From CAUZIZ01 sp965218775 (lineage in GTDB: Bacteria > Acidobacteriota > UBA6911 > RPQK01 > JAJDTT01), in the NCBI GenBank assembly GCA_965218775.1, contig CBDCLS010000006.1, forward strand, positions 1,984,001-2,048,000: DNA of 64,000 bases, read 5' to 3'. Position 1 is the first letter of the stretch. Each line of letters begins with the position of its first letter. Made by a program: the position numbers and the translations under genes. Below, in pieces: positions 50,955-60,066 of the stretch. Under the pieces are notes generated by a model. That model made no database searches, was not told the DNA's origin, and saw only the letters and a program-made list of their open reading frames with translations.

Positions 50955-53102
50955 ATGAGTCTCTCTACCAAGATTCTCCTAGCGCTCCTTCTAGGTCTCG
51001 GTGTAGGGATGTTCTTTGGGGAGATGGCCGCGCCTCTCGAGGTTGTGGGAGATGCGTTTATTCAGCTCCTGCAAATGACGGTTCTTCCCTACATCACCTT
51101 TTCGCTGGTGGCCAGCCTTGGCAGCATGACCTACGAGGAGGCCAAGCCGCTGGCCTTGAAAGGGGGTGCCTTGCTCCTCCTCCTGTGGGGCATCGCGCTT
51201 GCGCTCGTCTTTACTTTTCCGCTGGCGTTTCCATCCTGGGAATCGGCGTCATTCTTCAGCACCACCCTGGTCGAGCGCGGCGGGGACTTAGACTTCCTGG
51301 ATCTTTACATCCCGGCCAATCCATTCCATTCGTTGGCGAACAATGTGGTCCCTGCCGTTGTCTTGTTCAGCGTCGTGGTGGGCATCGCTCTGATCGGTAT
51401 CGAAGGCAAAAACTCCCTCATCGACAGCCTCAAGGTGTTGACCGCTGCTTTGTCGAAGGTCACGGGCTTCGTAGTTCGTTTGACGCCGATCGGGATCTTT
51501 GCAATTGGCGCAAGCGCCGCCGGGACGATGAGCTTCGAAGAGTTGGGACGCCTCCAGGTCTTTCTGATCACCTATATCGCGGTTGCCCTCCTGGTGACCT
51601 TTTGGATTCTGCCGGGACTGGTAACGGCTCTGACGCCCCTCAGCTACTCAGAAGTCGTGGGACTCACCAAGGACGCCCTGATCACGGCGTTCATGACCGG
51701 CAATCTCTTCATCGTCCTACCTATCCTCACCGAGAAGAGCAAGGAGATGTTGTCGCGACACGATCTGAGCAAGGGGGGGCGGCTGGTCGATGTGATCGTT
51801 CCAGCTTCCTTCAACTTCCCTAACATTGGCAAGGTACTCACGCTAAGCTTCATCCTGTTCGCTGCCTGGTTCTCGGACACTGCGGTTGAACTCTCACAAT
51901 ACCCCTCGCTCGCCTTATCCGGGCTCGTCAGCTTTTTCGGTAACCTCAACGTCGCGGTTCCCTTCCTACTCGACCTCCTGCGAATTCCGGCCGACATGTT
52001 CCAGCTCTTCCTGGTCTCGGGCCTGATCAATGCCCGCTTCGGCACCCTCATCGCCGCCATGCACACCGTCAGTTTTGCCCTGTTGGGGACCTACATGATC
52101 AGTGGAAGTCATACCTTTCAGGGTCGACGGGTACTCCGCTATATTGTGCTAACGGTAATCTTCACCGGTGCGACAATTGGAGGGATCCGCGCTTACTTCG
52201 GATATGCGCTGAAGAACGAGTATTCAAAGGACCAGGTCATTGCGGGGATGCAATTGCTGCGCGATCCTGTCCCCGCAGTCGTTCACTCACGTTTGCCATC
52301 GAGTCCTACACCCCCCGCTGACCCGCCCGGCTCACGGCTTGACGGCATTCAATCCAGGGGCTACCTGCGAGTGGGCTACATCGTCGACAATCTTCCCTAT
52401 GCCTACCTCAACTCCTCTGCGGAACTGGTCGGTTTCGATGTGGAGATGGCCCACATGTTGGCGAGAGAGCTCCATGTGACGCTTGAGTTCCTACCGGTCG
52501 CTTGTGAAGGAGTCGCAGAGAGCTTGAACTCGAACCTCTGCGACATCGTCATGTCCGGGTACACGATTACCACCCGGCGCGCCCAGGAGATGGCCTTTTC
52601 CACCCCGTATATGGAAGAAACACTCGCCTTCTTGGTGCGGGACCACCGGCGAGCTGAGTTTGGCAGCCGAGAGGCCGTTCAGGACCTGTCGGCTCCCAAG
52701 ATAGGCATCGTCAATCTGCCCTACTACGTCGAGAAGCTCCGTCGCTACCTACCCCAGGCCGAGTTAGTCATTTTGGGCTCCTGGTCGGAGTTCTTCGAGA
52801 GAGAATCAGAGGAGGGATTCGACGCCATGTTGGTCACCGCTGAGCGGGGCTCGGCCGCGAGCCTGCTCCACCCACAGTACTCCGTGGCCGTGCCTTTTCC
52901 CGATGTCATTAGTGCCCCGATCGCCTACGCCATACCGCGTGGCGACCATGATCTGGTTCATTTCGTGAACAGCTGGATCGAGCTCAAGAAACGAGACCGG
53001 ACCATCCAGTCTCTCTACGATCATTGGATTCTAGGTAAGACTGCGGAAAAGAAGGGTCCGCGATGGTCGCTGATCCGCGACGTGTTTCATTGGGTTGAGT
53101 GA
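50955..53102 (+). CDS. Dicarboxylate/amino-acid:cation symporter fused to a family 3 solute-binding domain
   Basis: 715 residues. Residues 1-385 are a DAACS/SDF elevator transporter: LLALLLGLGVGMFFG (TM1), QMTVLPYITFSLVASLGSM, NPFHSLANNVVPAVV, then a hairpin-like AFMTGNLFIVLPIL and PASFNFPNIGKVLTLSFI. The Na+/substrate motif NMDGT of TM7 is replaced by FNFPNIG, and the TM8 Asp/Arg pattern is altered, so its ligand or coupling may differ. A further hydrophobic span at about 394-417 follows TM8 and would carry the C-terminus outside. Residues about 462-700 are a type 3 extracellular solute-binding domain (RVGYIVDNLPYAYLN, GFDVEMAHMLARELHV, DIVMSGYTITTRRAQEMAFSTPYMEE). Such a fusion would deliver ligand directly to the carrier. 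No ABC genes nearby. Confidence 0.88.
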   Translation: MSLSTKILLALLLGLGVGMFFGEMAAPLEVVGDAFIQLLQMTVLPYITFSLVASLGSMTYEEAKPLALKGGALLLLLWGIALALVFTFPLAFPSWESASFFSTTLVERGGDLDFLDLYIPANPFHSLANNVVPAVVLFSVVVGIALIGIEGKNSLIDSLKVLTAALSKVTGFVVRLTPIGIFAIGASAAGTMSFEELGRLQVFLITYIAVALLVTFWILPGLVTALTPLSYSEVVGLTKDALITAFMTGNLFIVLPILTEKSKEMLSRHDLSKGGRLVDVIVPASFNFPNIGKVLTLSFILFAAWFSDTAVELSQYPSLALSGLVSFFGNLNVAVPFLLDLLRIPADMFQLFLVSGLINARFGTLIAAMHTVSFALLGTYMISGSHTFQGRRVLRYIVLTVIFTGATIGGIRAYFGYALKNEYSKDQVIAGMQLLRDPVPAVVHSRLPSSPTPPADPPGSRLDGIQSRGYLRVGYIVDNLPYAYLNSSAELVGFDVEMAHMLARELHVTLEFLPVACEGVAESLNSNLCDIVMSGYTITTRRAQEMAFSTPYMEETLAFLVRDHRRAEFGSREAVQDLSAPKIGIVNLPYYVEKLRRYLPQAELVILGSWSEFFERESEEGFDAMLVTAERGSAASLLHPQYSVAVPFPDVISAPIAYAIPRGDHDLVHFVNSWIELKKRDRTIQSLYDHWILGKTAEKKGPRWSLIRDVFHWVE

Positions 53103-53178
53103 GACGGACTTCAACCGATTCTAGCGGACGCTAAACGGTCACCTCGCTGCCCGCTTCGTTGCGGTCCCGGGGCGGGAT

Positions 53179-53643
53179 CTATTCTCCCCCTCTAGGCCGG
53201 GGGGCATCGTTCCAGTGGGCGATCTTCCAGTCTTCGTTGACCTTGACGAAAACGGCTGTCAACCGAGTTGCCTGATCCCAGCCACCCACGTATTTCTGGT
53301 CCACCGCAAGCCGCGTCAAACCCCATACGATTCCGGTATCCCCGATGACCCGAAACTGAATCGCCTTTTGCGTATATCCCACGCTCAGGATCTGGGAGAA
53401 GAAGGATTCAAACATCTCCTTCCAGCCCCGCTCGCCGAGCTCGACCCGATCGATGGGATGTATCTGGTTTCGAACAAAGAGGACCGCCTCTGGGTGAAAG
53501 CTGTTCAGGAATCGATTGAGATCCTTGTTCTCCAGATAGCGAAGGGCGGTCTCAAAGCTCTCCTTGAGATCATCGACATCGCCAGCCTGGAGAGAGCATA
53601 CCGATAGTAGGAGAATGAGGCCGAAGGCCATCATCCGATTCAT
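53179..53643 (-). CDS. Secreted NTF2/SnoaL-like protein
   Basis: 154 residues from ATG 53643 (MNRMMAFGLILLLSVCSLQAG signal peptide). The mature part is a DUF4440/SnoaL-like cone fold: SFETALRYLENKDLNRFLNSFHPEAV, FFSQI, and the terminal KVNEDWKIAHWNDAP strand typical of these proteins. Related in plan to the plus-strand gene at 56212. Function unknown; often ketosteroid-isomerase-like or dimerisation modules. Monocistronic. Confidence 0.75.
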   Translation of the reverse strand: MNRMMAFGLILLLSVCSLQAGDVDDLKESFETALRYLENKDLNRFLNSFHPEAVLFVRNQIHPIDRVELGERGWKEMFESFFSQILSVGYTQKAIQFRVIGDTGIVWGLTRLAVDQKYVGGWDQATRLTAVFVKVNEDWKIAHWNDAPRPRGGE

Positions 53644-53825
53644 TCCTCGTCCTCTGCCCCAGGCGGCCAAACCGAGCTGTCGACACTTCATTGATTTCCA
53701 CCTCCCGCGAAATGCACAGTCACCGACTCGATCTGAATGGCGGGAACTTTCCCGTCTGCTTGAGCAAGCGGCATGAATATACCCTATCTGAGCAGCTGGA
53801 AGAGCCGAAGACCTCCGAGCAACGG

Positions 53826-54449
53826 CTACTTCTTCTTGACGAGGCCGTCCTTTCGCATCGCTTTGCCGGCAGCGTCCACGAGTTCCTTGGCGAACTTTCG
53901 GACGTCTTTGGGGTTGGTCGTCTCGCTTTGCCCGGCCCAGAGGAGCTTGTCTTCGGCAATGGAGTAGAACAGTGTCTCGATCGACACAGTCCTATCCTTC
54001 TGCTCGGCTCCGAAGGTATAGACCGTGGTCCATCCATATTCCCAATAGCCCCAGAAGCTGGGGTAGTAGGAAGAGGAATACAAGACGCTCGATTGCGGAC
54101 GACGGGTCTGCTCTTCCACGACTACCCGCATCAAGACGGCACCGGTAATTCCCGCCCTGCTCAGGAACTCCTTCGCTTTTTGTTTGTCTTTGGCCAACTC
54201 GCCCGGCAATACGGTGTATCCAGCGATGCAATCGATGCCGCGGTTGCGTAACTCAGTGGCCAGTGTTTCTTCCGGACCGAACCGCATGGTTTGATCCGAA
54301 AGCATTACAAATGTAGCCACCTTCATACCCGCCACGTCGATTTGCCCGGCAAGAGGATTCTTCCAGCTCGAGACCAACTTCGTCGAAGCAGCCAGCGCCA
54401 GCGTTCCTGTCAGCAAGACGGCGGCGATGATCTGCAGATAGCCTTTCAT
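53826..54449 (-). CDS. Secreted protein of unknown function (DUF4136-like neighbourhood)
   Basis: 207 residues with signal peptide (IIAAVLLTGTLALA). Opens KLVSSWKNPLAG, then KVATFVMLSDQTMRFGPEETLATELRNRG, ADGV-type strand GAVLMRVVV, a Tyr-rich stretch SSSYYPSFWGYWEYGW, and ETLFYSIAEDKLLWAG near the end. This layout resembles small envelope proteins that co-occur with DUF4136 proteins, and one of those lies 1.1 kb away. No catalytic motif. Confidence 0.7.
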   Translation of the reverse strand: MKGYLQIIAAVLLTGTLALAASTKLVSSWKNPLAGQIDVAGMKVATFVMLSDQTMRFGPEETLATELRNRGIDCIAGYTVLPGELAKDKQKAKEFLSRAGITGAVLMRVVVEEQTRRPQSSVLYSSSYYPSFWGYWEYGWTTVYTFGAEQKDRTVSIETLFYSIAEDKLLWAGQSETTNPKDVRKFAKELVDAAGKAMRKDGLVKKK

Positions 54450-54692
54450 CTGTCTCTCTCCTTCTCAGAGTAGTATTGGGCTTGAAGTATGCGACTGGGA
54501 CGCGGGGAACCTACCGAGGCGGAAATTCCTGGAACAGCGTCCGGAAGCTCGTTCTTAATCCCACAATCGAACTCAAGAATTATAGTGTGCCGTTGGCCTA
54601 CCGTGCTACTGACTACCCTGGATCCGTGAATCGGGTGAGGTCAGGTGGGGCGGACCGCTGAAGGGAAATACGAATCGATTTGACTTTGCCCA

Positions 54693-55361
54693 TTAGCTGC
54701 CGAGAATACTAGGCAGGCTGTGGAAGGTTGGCCAGAGTGGTGGCAAACAATAGCATCCGACCTGTAATTTCTGGTTCTTCTGATCGCGGAGGCGCTCGTT
54801 GCCCCCCTGGCGGTAGGCCTCTACATACTCGAAGGCCAGCTTTCGAATGAGTCTTTGAGCCTGATCCTCTGCATCAGGAGCAGACCAGTCGATCTGGCTC
54901 TTGAGCCGATCCAGACCTTCGTTTTCGATCTTGACATCGCATTCGCCAACTTCACAATCCGGGATGGCCTTCAGGTCTTTCTCCGGAATCCTCATCTTGG
55001 TGAAGTCGTCGACTCGGGGTGGATCGCTCATCTTCTTGATCCGGGGGACCCCTTTTCCCTTCTCGAAGTTTTCGATGTCCTGGTACTTTTCGAGATACAG
55101 ATCGGTCGAGGCCTCAACCCGCACGATGCCGAAAACCGCTATTTCCCGCTTGAGAGGAGTCTTGACGATCTTCGCCAGGACATCGCCTTGTATCTTGCTG
55201 ATCTGTTTGACGGAGAGGTCGATGTACTTCTGGAGAAAGTTCCGATGCTCGCCCGTGATCGGCTGGCTGTCCTCCATCGCCGCGCTGCCATGGAGCGCTG
55301 CCAGGATAAAGCACCCACTACCATCAGGCTTGCCCAGGTTCGTACCCATCCTGAGATCCAT
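54693..55361 (-). pseudogene. Probably truncated secreted protein
   Basis: Longest sensible start ATG 55361 (222 codons), with hydrophobic SGCFILAALHGSAAM some 10-25 residues in. The body (EHRNFLQKYIDLSVKQISKI through IDWSAPDAEDQAQRLIRKLAFEYVEAYRQGGNERL) resembles the N-terminal half of a longer family of acidobacterial secreted proteins I recall only loosely, in which a second domain follows the AYRxGGN segment. Here that second half is missing and the last ~25 residues look random, and the N-terminus lacks a clean signal. I infer decay of both ends. It may instead be a genuinely short gene. Confidence 0.45.
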
Positions 55362-55471
55362 CTGTTTTCTAACGCCTGTCCGGTTCCAAGTCCGTGCGCC
55401 GCTGACATAGTTTTTGCCCCACATTGGTCGGTTTTGAGTGCCCCCTAGCAGTGTCCGAAGAATTCTCGTTC

Positions 55472-55501
55472 TTGAGCGTAATCTCAGAGCGGCTGTACAA
55501 T
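55472..55501 (+). promoter_or_regulatory. Promoter candidate for the DUF4136-type gene
   Basis: TTGAGC (55472-55477), 18 bases, TACAAT (55496-55501); leader of about 67 bases to the ATG at 55575. Confidence 0.45.
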
Positions 55502-55574
55502 AACACAACAGGTTTGTTAGTTTGAGCTGCGAAAGCTGTAGAAGAACTTGTCAAGATCTGCTGTGGAGACAAGG

Positions 55575-56138
55575 ATGATGAATATTGCCTGGATCCTAGT
55601 GTGTCTCGTCCTATTTCCGGGAAGCCTTGCGGCCCAGAAGATCAAGGTGGACTACGATCGCTCAGTGGATTTCAGTAAATACAAGACCTTCGCATGGATT
55701 CCCGAAGACTCCCTGCCGATTCTTCGCGCCGGTCCCCAGATGGACGGCCCAGGCGACCAGGAAATCGACGAGATGATTCGAGCGGCTGTCGAAAAGCGGC
55801 TGGGCGACAAGAAGCTTCAAAAGCAAGATAAAGAATCGGCTGACCTCCTGTTGACGTACGTCGCCGGGGGAAAGCTCAAGTTGGAAAGTGTACAAGGGAA
55901 TCCCGGTGCCGGAGCTTGGCCGGGAGCGAATTATGGTCACTGGAGGCCCTTCGCCCAGGGTGTTGCAGACAGCTCGATGAAGCGAGAGGGTACGTTGACG
56001 CTCGACCTGGTCGACGCCAAGACCAACCAATTGGTCTGGCGTGGGTCTTCCAGGGATACGATCAAGAAGGGGAAAGAGATCGAGAAGAAGATCGACAAGA
56101 ACGTGAAGAAGCTCCTCAAGAAATTCCCGCCTCGGTAG
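55575..56138 (+). CDS. DUF4136-family secreted protein
   Basis: 187 residues from ATG 55575 (GGAG at 55565-55568). Signal peptide (WILVCLVLFPGSLAAQ). DUF4136 signatures: KVDYDRSVDFSKYKTFAW at the mature N-terminus, AAVEKRLGDKKL, DLLLTYVAG, then TLTLDLVDAKTNQLVWRGSSRDTI and a Lys-rich helical end. Members are envelope proteins of unknown function, sometimes lipoproteins; this one has no lipobox Cys. Confidence 0.85.
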   Translation: MMNIAWILVCLVLFPGSLAAQKIKVDYDRSVDFSKYKTFAWIPEDSLPILRAGPQMDGPGDQEIDEMIRAAVEKRLGDKKLQKQDKESADLLLTYVAGGKLKLESVQGNPGAGAWPGANYGHWRPFAQGVADSSMKREGTLTLDLVDAKTNQLVWRGSSRDTIKKGKEIEKKIDKNVKKLLKKFPPR

Positions 56139-56211
56139 GCGTCCGTGGCGGCAGCTGCCCGGCCAGAACAGGAGTGCCAATCGTTTTTGTCGACCTTCGG
56201 ATTAACTCACA

Positions 56212-56667
56212 ATGCTAGCTCAAATCATTCTTGCTGCAGCGGTGAACTTCACCTTGCTCGCCCCGAGCTCGGAAGATACCAAGGATCTCCAGGTCTTTGT
56301 GGATGAGGTCGTCGCGGACATCGAGTCCCGCGATGGGAAGTCTTTCCAGGCGAAATGGCACAAGCAGGCCACCCTTTACAGCCGCAAGTTCTTCTTTCCC
56401 TTCGATCGGGCTGAGGTGAACTCCAGTGACTGGTCAGAGATGTGGGTGGATTTCTTCAGTCGGATCAACCGCATCGATTTCAAAGAGACGGACTTCAGTT
56501 TTCGCCGGATCGGCGACGTGGGAATGGTCTGGGGATTGGCCAGGATCGAAGTCGATCGAAAGGACTCGACGGTGTCCCAGGAAAGACTTCGGGTGACCCT
56601 GACTTTGATCAGAGAAGGCAGTGTCTGGAAACTGCTGAGCTGGCACGATTCGCCGGCCCCCGAGTGA
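56212..56667 (+). CDS. NTF2/SnoaL-like protein
   Basis: 151 residues. Short hydrophobic N-terminus (LAQIILAAAVNFTLLAP), likely exported. Fold like the 53179-53643 product: FVDEVVADIESRDGKSFQAKW, FFSRINRIDF, GMVWGLARIEVD, then a strand-rich end SVWKLLSWHDSPAPE. Same general role unknown. Located between DUF4136 and an ion channel gene; 73 bases after DUF4136. Confidence 0.7.
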   Translation: MLAQIILAAAVNFTLLAPSSEDTKDLQVFVDEVVADIESRDGKSFQAKWHKQATLYSRKFFFPFDRAEVNSSDWSEMWVDFFSRINRIDFKETDFSFRRIGDVGMVWGLARIEVDRKDSTVSQERLRVTLTLIREGSVWKLLSWHDSPAPE

Positions 56668-56766
56668 TCAATCTCCCGCGTGGTCCGCAGAGACCTTCAC
56701 CAGAGTCCCAACCCGGTGTCCGAATCCGAGAGGCGTTTCGATCGCCTCGTACTTTTTTTCAAGAGA

Positions 56767-57423
56767 ATGGCTGAAGAGCAAGTCTCTGTGGCCCGCCATC
56801 CAAGATTCTCTTACCTACTGATCTCTCTCCTCTCCATCTTCTTCCTGTATCCACTGGTGGAGCGACTGGGCAGGGAGAATCTCTTTGCTGCATTCTACTC
56901 GGGTGTTCTGCTGGCGGCAGTTTACGTTGTCAGCGAGAGGGAACACTCTTTCCTATTGGCACTGTTGATGGCTGCTCCAGCACTACTGACCCGTTGGGTC
57001 GGGATTGTTTCGGGGGATCCGACCTTCTCGCTTCTTGGCAAAGTCTTCGGAGTGCTGTTCCTCTCTTTCACCACCGGATTGATCATTTCTCACGTATTGA
57101 AGGCTGAACGAGTTACAGCCCAGAAGATCTATGGTGCTATCTGTGCCTACCTGCTTTTTGGAATGATCTGGGTCTCGCTCTACTCGATTATCGAGTTCTT
57201 CATACCTGGCTCGTTCCGGATGGGGGAGCAGGATCACCTGAGCCAATCAGAGATGTTCTATTACAGCTTCGTCACCTTGACCACTCTCGGATACGGTGAC
57301 TTGGTACCGGTTTCGCCGATTGCCCGGTCCATGGCTGCACTGGAGGCACTGACCGGGCAACTCTATCTGGCAGTGTTGATTGCGCGTCTGGTTGGACTTC
57401 ACATCACGCACTCCAGCGACTGA
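56767..57423 (+). CDS. Potassium-channel-type membrane protein
   Basis: 218 residues from ATG 56767; the longer GTG start at 56680 is possible but lacks membrane character. About five hydrophobic spans, then an Ion_trans_2 pore with the K+ selectivity filter TLGYGD (about 172-178) in YYSFVTLTTLGYGDLVPVSP, and a last span. No voltage sensor Arg series and no RCK domain. Probably a simple K+ (or Na+/K+) leak or stress channel. Confidence 0.85.
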   Translation: MAEEQVSVARHPRFSYLLISLLSIFFLYPLVERLGRENLFAAFYSGVLLAAVYVVSEREHSFLLALLMAAPALLTRWVGIVSGDPTFSLLGKVFGVLFLSFTTGLIISHVLKAERVTAQKIYGAICAYLLFGMIWVSLYSIIEFFIPGSFRMGEQDHLSQSEMFYYSFVTLTTLGYGDLVPVSPIARSMAALEALTGQLYLAVLIARLVGLHITHSSD

Positions 57424-57437
57424 TCGGAAATTCCATC

Positions 57438-58381
57438 TTGGGATCTGTGTTTCTGGTTCTAGCTTCCCTGAACGTTTTCAGGAAGAGCATCCGGCTCCTC
57501 CTGTTCTTACCCTGGATCATCGTAGGTTCTGATAGCTTGGTCGGGCAGGAACTGGAGCCCAGAGCCTACCTCACCCTGCCCGTCGGAGTGAACTTCTTTG
57601 CGGTCGCTTACGGGCGTTCCACCGGCAATGTGATCTTCGACCCAACACTACCGGTAGAGGATGTGCGGGCCCGGGTGAACTCGGCAGTTCTTGGCTATGC
57701 CCGAGGCATTGACTTCTTCGGTCGATCGGCAAGTCTGGGTTTTGCGACACCCTATGTGGGGGGGAATTGAGCGGAAAGCTGGAGGGCCAGCTAGCCAGTT
57801 TGCGAAGATCGGGGCTCGCCGATTCCCGTTTTCGATTCGCCGTGAATCTCGTGGGCGGTCCCGCTTTGAACCGGCGTGAGTTCGCTGCGTATCGCCAAAA
57901 GACCAATCTGGGATTCAGTCTGGTAGCGGTCGCACCGCTGGGTCAGCATGATCCTGTCAAGCTGATCAATCTGGGATCCAACCGTTGGGCCTTCAAGCCC
58001 GAGATAGGTCTGTCCAGGGCCTTTGGTAAGTGGATTGCGGATGTCTATCTCGGGACCTGGCTTTTTACCAAGAACAAGGAGTTCAATGGTAATTCGACCA
58101 GGAAGCAGAAACCCATCGGGGTGGTCCAGAGCCACCTCAGCTATAGCTTCCGGCCCCGTCTCTGGACAGCCTTGGATGTAACCTTCTACACCGGTGGCAG
58201 GACCACCGTCGACGAGCGCGAGGGCCAGGACCTGCAGCGAAGCAGCCGAGTGGGCCTGACTCAATCGCTCCCACTGTGGAGGGGGCACTCTCTGAAGTTT
58301 GGGGGTAGCATCGGCGCGTTCAGTCGAATCGGTGCCGACTTTGACACCCTCTCGGTGGCCTACCAATATATCTGGTTCTGA
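57438..58381 (+). pseudogene. Outer-membrane transporter-type beta-barrel split at a 7-G tract
   Basis: Frame one (from TTG 57438 or GTG 57447) encodes a signal region and ELEPRAYLTLPVGVNFFAVAYGRS through GFATPYVGG; frame two resumes from 57767 with a strand-rich barrel to SVAYQYIWF. Adding one G to the G-tract 57758-57764 joins them into one protein (~313 residues) with terminal Phe. The combined sequence resembles MetA-pathway/transporter-type outer-membrane proteins found in Acidobacteriota. Either a homopolymer sequencing error, a true pseudogene, or a phase-variable gene. Confidence 0.75.
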
Positions 58382-58387
58382 AGAATT

Positions 58388-58686
58388 GTCGTAGCGGTGG
58401 TCTCCAGGCCGCCGTGCCCCGAGCCAGAGGCTCGAAAGAAGGAGGATACTGGTTAACGGGGCTCCCAGCTTCGCTGGATCATTCAGAGGCAAACTTCAGG
58501 TCAAGGATAGGGGTAAATTGTGCGGTTGTCCGGCTCTCTCCTCGGAACTGGGGCTCATATTGCCGACAAGTCAAGTCGTTCGCGGCTCTGCCGGACCTGG
58601 CTTCGTGGGCAGTCCCCCCGTTCACGGCAATGTTGGCTGCAGCTGTTTGCGGAACTGCTCACTGAATGACTGTTTACTATCGCTCC
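58388..58686. repeat. Dispersed repeat: palindromic module copy 4 plus composite repeat copy F (reverse)
   Basis: 58388-58500 carries GTAGCGGTGGTCTCCAGG and CCGAGCCAGAGGCTCGAAAG, truncated relative to copies 2 and 3, then AGCTTCGCTGGATCATTCAG. 58500-58686 on the minus strand is GTGAGCAGTT, GGTCCGGCAGAGCCGCGAAC, GACTTGACTTGTCGGCAATA, TGAGCCCCAGTTCCGAGG and AGAGAGCCGGACAACCGC. The two modules are adjacent here, showing they form one composite unit. No gene in this 300-base gap. Confidence 0.75.
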
Positions 58687-60066
58687 CTACTTCCGCTTCA
58701 CCACTACCGCCGTCAGGTCGTCCGCTTGCGCGGTCCCGTCCGCGAACTTTATTACCTCTCGGTGCAGGGAAGAAATGATTTCCCCGGGAGGCAGCTCTCG
58801 GGCAGACCGGATGGCTTCTTTCAGGCGATCCATCCCAAATTCCTCGTCCTGAGGGTCGGCCCATTCGAAGAAGCCATCGGTAATGAGAACCAGGATGTCG
58901 CCGGGGCTCATGCTGATGTCTTGAGTTGGACCGTATCCCATAGGCGCCATCAGTCCCAGAGGAATGCCGTGAGCGCCAAAGCTCTCGACCTGGTGTCCTT
59001 CCAACCGATAGAGGAGAAGTGGTCCGTGTCCAGCGGAGAGGATCTGTATCCGTGATGACCCGGGATCAAGTAGGGCAGAGACAAAGGTGACGAATCTCTC
59101 CGATGGAAGGTCCTCGAATAGCAACTTGTTGATCCGGCTTGTGACATCGCCCAGGTCTGTATCGGAAGAAAAACTGGCTCGAGCGTAGGCTCGGCACGCT
59201 GCCGTAACCAGCGCAGGTCCGATTCCGTGACCGGTCACATCCCCCAACGAGATGACCGCTCGTCCGTCGGGCAGAAGCTGCCAGTCAAAATAGTCACCGC
59301 GGGTCTCGTCCGCCGGTTGGTTCCAGGCTGCGATCTCGTAGCCATCGATCTCCGGCATCTGCCTTGGTAAGAGTCCCTGCTGGATGGAACGGGCAATGCC
59401 GAGATCATGCTCTAGCTTACTGCGGGTCTCCGCCTCTTCCAGGGCCGCTGCGACGTGTGTCCGGATCTGCGCCGTGACCGCCGCGGCTATGAAGCCACCC
59501 ACCAAAATCAGGGCGGCATAGGTAAGGTAGATCTCCACTCCGAACCTGGGTAGGTTTCCCTCGGGATCCGGGTACTGCCAGAAGGTAAAGGCAGTCACGG
59601 TCAGGTATCCCAATGCAGAGAAGAAACCTGTCAACCGCGCCAGCATAGGGTTAAGACGGAGAGTCGAGAGGAGAATGAAGAAAAAGTAGATCAATCCGGC
59701 GGGTGCCAACAGTGCTTGATAGGCACCCATGGTCGGATCGGCCGTTAGGATTAGGATACCCAGGGAAGGAAACAGGGTCTCGATGAACAGGTTCAGGACC
59801 AAGAAGCGCGTCGAGAGCTCCTCACTCCGGCGAAGCGCTCGTTTGACGATCAGAAGGATCGCTGCTTCGTAGGCGATCACGAACAGCAGGAGTGCAGTTA
59901 CCTGGGGAAACTGTTGAACCAGAGCCTCGTTTCCAACGATCAGGACTCGAACGGCTACCACGACCAGTAGGGCGACCATGGCGGCCAGGAGTCCAAGAAT
60001 CCGAATCCTCTCGCTTTTCAGAGCTGCCAGGTTGAAAGCTTTGGACTGAATTTCGGCAACGCTCAT
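58687..60066 (-). CDS. Membrane SpoIIE/RsbU-type PP2C phosphatase
   Basis: 459 residues from ATG 60066 with GGAG 7-10 bases upstream. About six N-terminal membrane spans (up to about residue 210), a helical linker, then an SpoIIE PP2C domain: SIQQGLLPRQMPEIDGYEIAAWNQPADETRGDYFDW with metal Asp, VISLGDVTGHGIGPAL, LSAGHGPLLLYR, ITDGFFEWADP and ADDLTAVVVKR at the end. Such proteins dephosphorylate anti-anti-sigma factors in partner-switching systems; no cognate STAS or kinase gene is in the window. Divergent from the following gene. Confidence 0.92.
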   Translation of the reverse strand: MSVAEIQSKAFNLAALKSERIRILGLLAAMVALLVVVAVRVLIVGNEALVQQFPQVTALLLFVIAYEAAILLIVKRALRRSEELSTRFLVLNLFIETLFPSLGILILTADPTMGAYQALLAPAGLIYFFFILLSTLRLNPMLARLTGFFSALGYLTVTAFTFWQYPDPEGNLPRFGVEIYLTYAALILVGGFIAAAVTAQIRTHVAAALEEAETRSKLEHDLGIARSIQQGLLPRQMPEIDGYEIAAWNQPADETRGDYFDWQLLPDGRAVISLGDVTGHGIGPALVTAACRAYARASFSSDTDLGDVTSRINKLLFEDLPSERFVTFVSALLDPGSSRIQILSAGHGPLLLYRLEGHQVESFGAHGIPLGLMAPMGYGPTQDISMSPGDILVLITDGFFEWADPQDEEFGMDRLKEAIRSARELPPGEIISSLHREVIKFADGTAQADDLTAVVVKRK

